Below, in pieces: positions 12,684-17,803 of a DNA stretch of 17,803 nucleotides. The first letter of the stretch is position 1, and every line of letters begins with the position of its first letter. Source of the stretch: Thermoflexales bacterium (lineage in GTDB: Bacteria; Chloroflexota; Anaerolineae; Fen-1058); assembly GCA_017882055.1 (NCBI GenBank), contig JADGQE010000016.1, positions 1-17,803 of the forward strand, given 5' to 3'. The translations under genes were made by a program, and so were the position numbers. Under the pieces are notes generated by a model. The model made no database searches, was not told the origin of the DNA, and saw only the letters and a list, made by a program, of their open reading frames with translations.

Positions 12684-13790
12684 ATGTCCCAATCCAATTT
12701 TGATCGACGCACTTTCCTCAAACTGGCCGGCGCGACGCTGGCCGGAACTGCACTCGGCCGGCCATTGAGCGCCTGGGCGAAGCCTTACAATCCCTTCGAC
12801 GAGGTTCCGCCCAAGCCGCCCTTCATCGACTTCAAGCCTGCACGTGCGCTAACTTACAGCATCGCCATTTACGACAGTCTCGATCCCAAACATCGCCAGG
12901 TCTTGCGAAGTCTCAGGCGTGATAACATCGTGAGCGTCGCGGGAGAATTCGAGGGGCCGGGCAGTTACAACAAAATCTGGTATCAAACCCGCGACGGGTT
13001 CGTCCATTCGGGCTGGATTCAAAGGATGGAACCGTATCACACGCCGCGGCTCTTTACCGAAGTTGACGACTTTGGGATGTGGATCGAAGTGATCGCACCC
13101 TATGCGCCGGCTTACGCTGCACCGACTGACCAGTCGGCGCTGAAGTATCTATACTACTATGGCACGACCTATCGCGTGACCGAGATCCACATCGCCGAGG
13201 ACGGCCGCATCTGGTACAAGACTTTCGATGAATACGAAAGCCAAGAAGACGGCATCTCAACCACCAATCACTGGGTTCCGGCGATCTTCACCCGGCGCAT
13301 CGATGAAACCGAATTCATGCCGATCAATCCCGACGCGCCCGATAAGCACATCTTGATCGAGATAGGCAAACAGCAGTTAACGTGCTATGAGGGCGACACA
13401 CCGGTCCTGACTTCACGCATAGCGAGCGGCGCAGTCTTCAACCTCGGGGGCGAACAAGTCGATTACTCCACGCCGCTCGGCAAATTCAACGCGTTGTTAA
13501 AAATGCCCAGCCGCCATATGCGCGCGCCCGAAAACGAACGCGGGACCAGCGCGTGGTTCGATCTACCCGGCGTGCCGTGGAACACCTTCTTTACCTACGA
13601 AGGCGTGGCGATTCACGGCACCTACTGGCACAACGACTTCGGGTCGCGGCGCAGTCACGGCTGCGTCAACGTGCCCATCGAAGTGGCGAAGTTTGTCTAC
13701 CTGTGGACCGAGCCGGTAACGCCTTACGCGGCCGAATATACGCAGGGCGATTTGCCCGACGTTAAATCGACTCAGATCACGGTCATATGA
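12684..13790 (+). CDS. Tat-exported L,D-transpeptidase (YkuD domain)
   Basis: This is an envelope enzyme that would form 3-3 peptidoglycan cross-links or attach proteins to stem peptides. The 368-residue protein starts with a twin-arginine signal: DRRTFLKLAG with Arg8-Arg9, a hydrophobic stretch to about 25, and a likely AxA cleavage after Ala32. Residues about 55-215 hold SH3-like repeats (IWYQTRDGFVHSGWIQRM; WIEVIAPYAPAY; IWYKTFDEY). The YkuD catalytic domain is C-terminal: HILIEIGKQQLTCYEG (222-237), TPLGKF (263-268), HGTYWHNDFG (311-320) and SRRSHGCVNV (321-330), with Cys327 as nucleophile. All motif residues are intact. It is alone in its transcription unit, between a divergent operon and a convergent gene, and seems to be translated from a leaderless mRNA. 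Confidence 0.92.
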   Translation: MSQSNFDRRTFLKLAGATLAGTALGRPLSAWAKPYNPFDEVPPKPPFIDFKPARALTYSIAIYDSLDPKHRQVLRSLRRDNIVSVAGEFEGPGSYNKIWYQTRDGFVHSGWIQRMEPYHTPRLFTEVDDFGMWIEVIAPYAPAYAAPTDQSALKYLYYYGTTYRVTEIHIAEDGRIWYKTFDEYESQEDGISTTNHWVPAIFTRRIDETEFMPINPDAPDKHILIEIGKQQLTCYEGDTPVLTSRIASGAVFNLGGEQVDYSTPLGKFNALLKMPSRHMRAPENERGTSAWFDLPGVPWNTFFTYEGVAIHGTYWHNDFGSRRSHGCVNVPIEVAKFVYLWTEPVTPYAAEYTQGDLPDVKSTQITVI

Positions 13791-13814
13791 AAACTGACCG
13801 GTCGATGTGTACGA

Positions 13815-13842
13815 AAAAGTCCCACGTTCGCGTGGGACTTTT
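13815..13842. terminator. Bidirectional terminator between convergent genes
   Basis: A perfect 12-bp stem (AAAAGTCCCACG 13815-13826, CGTGGGACTTTT 13831-13842) has a TTCG tetraloop, an A run on one side and TTTTCTTT on the other. It lies 24 bp past the L,D-transpeptidase stop and 18 bp past the end of the minus-strand zinc-ribbon gene, so it can serve both. Confidence 0.9.
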
Positions 13843-13860
13843 CTTTATCCTCAGTGATAA

Positions 13861-14607
13861 CTAACCCATCTTCGTGCCGCAGTTGGGACAGAACTTCGCG
13901 CCTTTGGCATCGGTGCCGCAGCTCGGGCACTTCGTCGCCGCGGCTTGCGCCGGCTCGATCTTGGCGCCGCAGTTGGGGCAGAACTTCGCGCCGCCGGTGG
14001 GTGTGCCGCACTTTGGACACGCATCAATGGTTGGCTGGATCATTTGCGCGCCACACTCCGGGCAGAATTTGGTGCCGGGCTTGGCCAGTGTACCATCCTT
14101 GGGGCAGCGAGCTGCCAGCGTCTGCGCATGCCTGGCTGCTTCGGCTGCATTTTGTACCACCGCGCCCAAACCGAATGCGCCCGCCAGGCCCTTCATCACA
14201 CCAGCCGCCTGCTCAGCTTGCGCCTGCGCGATCTCGCCCTTGCGCGGACTATCGTCGGCGCACGTTCCAGACTGTGCATCCCAATCGGAATTGCAAACGA
14301 TCTGGTGACAGGTCGGGCAATCGTGGAAGTTGTCTTTGATTTGATTCCACGCGCCTTCCAATTGCTGCGGCGTTAGCGAATAGGTGTAACGCGGATTCTG
14401 ATTCGCGACCCCGCTCGCAACAGCGCCGCCGACCAATGGAATATTGCGCAAGAATCCGCCCAGGACATTGCGTCCCACTTCGTTGCCAATCGTCGCTTTC
14501 ACATCGGGCTGGCTGCGATACTCACGCGAGCAGCGATCGCAATAGAATATCGCGTAAGGTCCTACACCATCATTGCGTACATCGTAACGCGCCATTCGAG
14601 TTGGCAT
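13861..14607 (-). CDS. Multi-zinc-ribbon protein of unknown function
   Basis: This is a 248-residue protein with Cys clusters along its length. The N-terminal part has CDRC (23-26) and, after a Gly-rich hydrophobic stretch (about 49-70), CPTC...C...C (97, 100, 105, 116). A second Gly/Ala-rich segment (about 135-160) precedes three ribbons in tandem. These are C168-P-K-D with CPEC 182-185, CPKC 197-200 with CPNC 210-213, and CPSC 227-230 with CPNC 240-243. In the first of these, Asp replaces the second Cys. ATG at 14607 has GGAGG five bases upstream, so the Met eight codons earlier is rejected. Such ribbons may bind nucleic acid or protein, but no specific role can be read. It is convergent with the transpeptidase gene. 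Confidence 0.8.
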   Translation of the reverse strand: MPTRMARYDVRNDGVGPYAIFYCDRCSREYRSQPDVKATIGNEVGRNVLGGFLRNIPLVGGAVASGVANQNPRYTYSLTPQQLEGAWNQIKDNFHDCPTCHQIVCNSDWDAQSGTCADDSPRKGEIAQAQAEQAAGVMKGLAGAFGLGAVVQNAAEAARHAQTLAARCPKDGTLAKPGTKFCPECGAQMIQPTIDACPKCGTPTGGAKFCPNCGAKIEPAQAAATKCPSCGTDAKGAKFCPNCGTKMG

Positions 14608-14625
14608 CTTATCCTCCACAGTTTT

Positions 14626-14671
14626 AGACACCAGGTTTCTGGCTCCTGCGGAGCAGGCGAAGCTGGTGTCT
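14626..14671. repeat. Inverted repeat upstream of the zinc-ribbon gene
   Basis: AGACACCAG (14626-14634) and CTGGTGTCT (14663-14671) are perfect complements. The interior holds a GC-rich dyad (GCTCCTGCGGAGC). The left arm is only a few bases from GGAGG (14617-14613), the ribosome site of the minus-strand zinc-ribbon gene, so in that leader it could influence translation. It resembles a dispersed AGACACCAG-type repeat. Confidence 0.6.
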
Positions 14672-14933
14672 TGTTCATTTTTGCAAGTATACTACAACTT
14701 CATCAAAATGCGGCTTCGATCCAGGCATAAACAAAATCGCGGTCTCTGTTATTCGCATCAGAAATCACAGCGCAGTAACATGTTGGCCCAAATGGGTAAT
14801 AGTAAATGGCCTGCTCGGGGGGTTACGCTAGTAAGTGGATGCCATAGAATTAGCCTGACTTAAAACGACCCTGCACAACCAATGTGTTCCGGAAATTTGC
14901 CGGATGGCCCTAACTTCTTTATGGAGCAACTCT
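14672..14933. other. Intergenic region upstream of the glutamate synthase genes
   Basis: This AT-richer stretch separates the divergent zinc-ribbon and glutamate-synthase genes. It contains an 8-bp perfect palindrome AGTATACT (14686-14693) that offers a TATACT -10 on both strands, without a good -35 on either. A further weak -10-like TAGAAT lies at 14845-14850. CCGG..CCGG (14889-14903) is a minor dyad. No RNA gene, riboswitch or credible ORF is visible, and no promoter for the glutamate synthase genes can be assigned with confidence. Confidence 0.4.
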
Positions 14934-16040
14934 ATGTGCCGCATGGCTGCTATCAAATCCCAAACTCCGGTTGCACCTGTCTTTATGTTGCGTATGATGC
15001 AGGCCATGCAAGAAGGTCATGACAATTCCGGCTTTGCCATGGTGATGCAAGATCTGGGCGGCGCCTTTGAAGACTTCAAGCAGTTTCCGCTGCTTTCGAT
15101 GGCCTGCACCTCACTCGGCCTGGAGCGCACCGAAGAGTTGTTGGATAGCCTGGGCTTCACGCCTAAGTTCGACTATCAGCCGGATGTGGTCTATTCGTCT
15201 TCACTCAACTTTCGAAGGATGGAGCACTACATCTTCCGCAACTACCGCTACCCGCTGGCCTACGTCAATCGCCCCGCTTCTGAACAGATGAAGCTGCTGG
15301 CAGACACGCAGCTCAAGATTCGTGCATTGCTCTCGCCAGACGATCAAGGCTACGTTTACTCTTTCTGGCCCGATGTCCTGACCTTGAAAGAGATCGGTGA
15401 TCCGCGCGACATCGGGACTTACTTCCAACTGTGGAACGAGAAACACTGGCTGCAAGCGCGCATCATCTCCGCGCAGTGCCGGCAGAACACCAACTACCAG
15501 ATCGTGCGATATGCAGCTCATCCCTTCTTTCTGGAGGGCTATACCTTGATGGGGAACGGGGAGAATACGTTCTATCAGAAGAATAAAGAATTCCAGCAGC
15601 GATTGCATCCCGGCTACCTCGGCTTCGAATCCGATACGCAGTGTTTCTTGTACACCCTGCATTACGTCGCCGAGCAACTCCACTGGCCGTTGAAATACTT
15701 CAAGCACGTGATCACCCCCTTGACCTTTGAGGAGATGGGGCAGCGGCCAGACGCAGCCGTACTGCAGCGCATCCGCCAGTCCTGTCAACACCTGGAGATC
15801 AACGGGCCAAACACCGTTGTGTTTGTGCTGCCTGACGGACGCATGGGCGTGGTCGCCGATGCGAAGAAACTCCGCCCGCTCGTCATCGGCCGCCAGAATG
15901 GCATGGTCGTAGCCGCTTCCGAGGTCTGCGGCCTCAACATGGTCATCCCGGACCGAAATCACGAGCACGACATTTATCCCGGCGAACGAGAGACGCTGAT
16001 CATCACCGATAAACTGGAGATACAACGATGGCAACAATAA
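14934..16040 (+). CDS. Glutamate synthase glutaminase subunit (class II amidotransferase, archaeal-type GltB1)
   Basis: This subunit would hydrolyse glutamine and pass ammonia to the FMN subunit encoded next. The ATG at 14934 (GGAG seven bases upstream) makes Cys residue 2, the N-terminal nucleophile exposed after Met removal, as class II amidotransferases need; an upstream ATG at 14904 would bury it. The 368-residue protein has QNTNYQIVRYAAHPFF (184-199), the oxyanion/substrate loop MGNGENTFY (206-214), FESDTQ (231-236) and a C-terminal LPDGRMGVVADAKKLRPL (299-316) with ASEVCGL. All match the COG0067 stand-alone glutaminase domain. Its N-terminus reads CRMAA where Cys-Gly is usual. The stop overlaps the next gene by 13 bp. 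An N-methylglutamate synthase glutaminase is an alternative, but the ferredoxin-bearing partner argues for glutamate synthase. Confidence 0.82.
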   Translation: MCRMAAIKSQTPVAPVFMLRMMQAMQEGHDNSGFAMVMQDLGGAFEDFKQFPLLSMACTSLGLERTEELLDSLGFTPKFDYQPDVVYSSSLNFRRMEHYIFRNYRYPLAYVNRPASEQMKLLADTQLKIRALLSPDDQGYVYSFWPDVLTLKEIGDPRDIGTYFQLWNEKHWLQARIISAQCRQNTNYQIVRYAAHPFFLEGYTLMGNGENTFYQKNKEFQQRLHPGYLGFESDTQCFLYTLHYVAEQLHWPLKYFKHVITPLTFEEMGQRPDAAVLQRIRQSCQHLEINGPNTVVFVLPDGRMGVVADAKKLRPLVIGRQNGMVVAASEVCGLNMVIPDRNHEHDIYPGERETLIITDKLEIQRWQQ

Positions 16041-17773
16041 GCCTATCGGACAATGTTCGCGCCACGGTGAATGGCAAATCTCGCAACAACGGCCACGGCG
16101 AACCCAACGGCCAGACTCGCAGCAATGGCCGCACGCTGCCGATCAAACCCACATATGTGCGCGACGTTCACCCGATCGACTTTCCGTGGCAGATCGAGTG
16201 GAATCCAGAGACCTGCATCCGCTGCGGATCGTGCGTTGCCACTTGCACCTTCGGTTCTATCCAGCCTCGCTTGCAGCGCTGGGGGCAGACTCTGAGTGCC
16301 GGGAACTTTCCCAAGCCGGTCGAGGCTTCTGAAGTCATCATGGCCATCAAGCAAACGAGCGATCCGAAGTACGCCTGTCGCGGCTGCGCCATGTGTGAAA
16401 AGGTCTGCCCGACCAATTCGATCCGTCCCATCGAAAACGAACACAATCGATTTCCGTTGGTGGCACGTCAGGGCGGTTCGCCCATCAAGCGCGGCGGCCG
16501 CGGTCACGATATTCCCCGCGTCCTGGACTCGATCAAGGTCGGGCGCATCAGCCAGATGACCGATCCCTCGCTTGATGCGGCCCGCCATACCTTCGACATG
16601 CTCACGCCGTTCGGACGCGGCCTGCGGCCCGAAGAACTGCCCTTTGCCCTTGAAAATGGGCGATTGATCGAGAATGGCTGGATGCCGCCGCTGCGCTGGA
16701 TCTATCCCATCATCATTGGCGACATGTCGGTCGGCGCACTGTCATGGCGCATGTGGGAAGCTTTGGCGCTGGCGGTGTCCTATCTGAACGAAGAATGCGG
16801 CCTCCCAGTCCGCATGTGCTCAGGTGAAGGCGGCATGCCCGTGCGCTTGCTGACTTCTGAGTATCTCAAATACTTCATCATCCAGATCGCCAGCGGCCAC
16901 TTTGGCTGGAATCGCATCATCAAAGCCATGCCGAACATGGTCACCGACCCGGCCGCGGTTCTCATCAAGATCGGCCAGGGCGCCAAGCCCGGCGACGGCG
17001 GCTTATTGCCGGCTGAAAAAGTCGCTCCGCACATTCAAGCCATTCGCGGCGTACCCAAAGCGGATCTACTAAGCCCGCCCAATCATCAGGGGCTTTACAG
17101 CATCGAGGAAAGTGTTCAGAAGATGTTCCTGAGCATGAACGCCGCATTTAAGTTCCGTGTGCCCGTCGCCATCAAAGTGGCGGCCAGCGCCACCAGTGTA
17201 TCCGTATTCAACAACTTGGTCCGCGATCCCTACCGCATCGTGGGTGGATTTTTCCTGGACGGTATCCAGGGCGGTACCGGTGCGGCTCATGAAGTGAGTC
17301 TCGATCACACCGGTCATCCGATCCTCAGCAAATTGCGCGACTGCTATCTCGACGCGGTGAGCCAGGGCCAGCAAGGCCACATTCCGCTGTTTGTAGGCGG
17401 CGGGTTTGGCGACACGGGCGATCTGGCCGCGGATGCGTTTAAGGCCATTTGCCTTGGCGCCAGCGGTGTGTTTGCGGCCAAAATCTTTTTGCAGATAGCC
17501 GGCTGCGTGGGGAATGAAAAGGGTCGTTGCAACTCATGCAATACCGGCAAGTGCCCGGTTGGCATCTGCACTCAGGATCCACGACTCGTGGCTCGCCTGG
17601 ATGTCGATGCCGTCGCGCAGAACATCGTGGATTATTTCCTCGCGATGGACATCGAGCTCAAGAAACTCATGGCGCCCATCGGCAACTCCAGCTTACCCAT
17701 CGGGCGGAGTGATGCGTTAGTCTCCATGGATAAAGCCATCGCCGAACGACTGCAAATCGCTTACGCGTGCTGA
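16028..17773 (+). CDS. Glutamate synthase FMN/ferredoxin-domain subunit (archaeal-type GltB2)
   Basis: This subunit would reductively combine 2-oxoglutarate with ammonia from the glutaminase to make glutamate. The 581-residue protein starts with a Gly/Asn/Arg-rich tail (about 14-36). Two 4Fe-4S ferredoxin motifs follow: Cys63, 66, 69, 73 and Cys117, 120, 123, 127. The FMN-binding glutamate-synthase barrel then shows SGEGG (265-269), QIASGHFGWN, QGAKPGDGG (317-325), IKVAASATS (382-390), DGIQGGTGAA (411-420) and LGASGVFAAKI. A Cys-rich block (493, 501, 504, 509, 514) in the GKCPVGICTQ context is the 3Fe-4S-type cluster site. ATG at 16028 (GGAG at 16016-16019) overlaps the glutaminase gene by 13 bp. 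There is no GltD in the window; electrons may come from ferredoxin or a separate reductase. TTGAGGAC at the window edge could be the ribosome site of a third subunit. Confidence 0.87.
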   Translation: MATISLSDNVRATVNGKSRNNGHGEPNGQTRSNGRTLPIKPTYVRDVHPIDFPWQIEWNPETCIRCGSCVATCTFGSIQPRLQRWGQTLSAGNFPKPVEASEVIMAIKQTSDPKYACRGCAMCEKVCPTNSIRPIENEHNRFPLVARQGGSPIKRGGRGHDIPRVLDSIKVGRISQMTDPSLDAARHTFDMLTPFGRGLRPEELPFALENGRLIENGWMPPLRWIYPIIIGDMSVGALSWRMWEALALAVSYLNEECGLPVRMCSGEGGMPVRLLTSEYLKYFIIQIASGHFGWNRIIKAMPNMVTDPAAVLIKIGQGAKPGDGGLLPAEKVAPHIQAIRGVPKADLLSPPNHQGLYSIEESVQKMFLSMNAAFKFRVPVAIKVAASATSVSVFNNLVRDPYRIVGGFFLDGIQGGTGAAHEVSLDHTGHPILSKLRDCYLDAVSQGQQGHIPLFVGGGFGDTGDLAADAFKAICLGASGVFAAKIFLQIAGCVGNEKGRCNSCNTGKCPVGICTQDPRLVARLDVDAVAQNIVDYFLAMDIELKKLMAPIGNSSLPIGRSDALVSMDKAIAERLQIAYAC

Positions 17774-17803
17774 TGCTTCCGGGTTTGATTGCGACTTGAG
17801 GAC

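Noticed and set aside
13874..14308. Plus-strand frame of 144 codons with apparent repeats, opposite the zinc-ribbon gene
   Set aside because: The apparent repeats mirror the tandem ribbons on the other strand. The minus-strand frame has CxxC motifs and a GGAGG start site.
14666..14863. A 65-codon frame in the zinc-ribbon/glutaminase gap
   Set aside because: It has no ribosome site and a composition unlike the coding regions, and its product matches nothing I recognise.
14904..14933. ATG at 14904 as the start of the glutaminase
   Set aside because: It would place ten residues before the Cys that must be N-terminal for catalysis; GGAG precedes the ATG at 14934.
15201..16037. Open frame of 278 codons on the minus strand opposite the glutaminase gene
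   Set aside because: The plus-strand gene has catalytic motifs, a ribosome site and overlap with its partner; the antisense product shows no recognisable domain.
17773..17799. ATG overlapping the stop of the synthase subunit as the next gene
   Set aside because: The frame ends after eight codons (TGA); the next gene more likely starts beyond the window after TTGAGGAC.

Overview
The window looks like a chromosomal segment of a moderately GC-rich free-living bacterium, most likely a Chloroflexota (Anaerolineae-type) member. This rests on gene content (an MGH1-like glucosidase, EGY-like site-2 proteases, YitT, and a split 'archaeal-type' glutamate synthase) and on gaps packed with dispersed palindromes of the GTAGGGGCGA, TGTCATTCTGAGCG and ACTGATTACT kinds, which I recall from such genomes. 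The assignment is inference; there is no rRNA or marker gene here to prove it. I saw no tRNA or rRNA gene, CRISPR array, integrase or transposase.

Layout. (1) 1-3196, plus strand: the end of a cyclase/kynurenine-formamidase family gene, a three-span membrane protein and a large GH63/MGH1-like glucosidase, joined by 4-bp stop/start overlaps and closed by a terminator. (2) 3209-3571, minus: a small acidic protein of unknown function, divergent from the next operon. (3) 3644-5761, plus: thrC-thrB, the last two steps of threonine synthesis, with an extended -10 promoter and a hairpin-rich leader. (4) 5762-10549, plus: a gap with several palindromes and a good sigma-70-type promoter, then an MsbA-like ABC exporter and two paralogous M50 site-2 proteases, ending in a terminator. 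(5) 10591-12576, minus: an 80-residue protein, a metallo-beta-lactamase-fold hydrolase and a YitT-family membrane protein, with a palindromic repeat at nearly every boundary. (6) 12649-13842, plus: a Tat-exported L,D-transpeptidase that appears to be made from a leaderless mRNA. (7) 13861-14607, minus: a multi-zinc-ribbon protein convergent with it, sharing a bidirectional terminator. (8) 14934-17773, plus: the first two subunits of a split glutamate synthase (glutaminase, then FMN/ferredoxin synthase). The third subunit (GXGXG domain) is expected just past the right edge.

How the genes relate. Most of this is core metabolism and envelope biology: threonine and glutamate synthesis, carbohydrate cleavage, lipid or drug export, intramembrane proteolysis and peptidoglycan cross-linking. 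No defence or mobile gene system is evident. The most unusual aspect is non-coding. At least six different inverted-repeat types occupy the gaps. Some overlap stop codons or lie in the predicted 5' leaders of the ABC exporter, thrC and the zinc-ribbon gene, where they could act on RNA level. The other points worth a second look are the Cys-Arg N-terminus of the glutaminase, the tandem site-2 proteases behind an exporter, the leaderless transpeptidase, and the zinc-ribbon protein with one ligand replaced by Asp.
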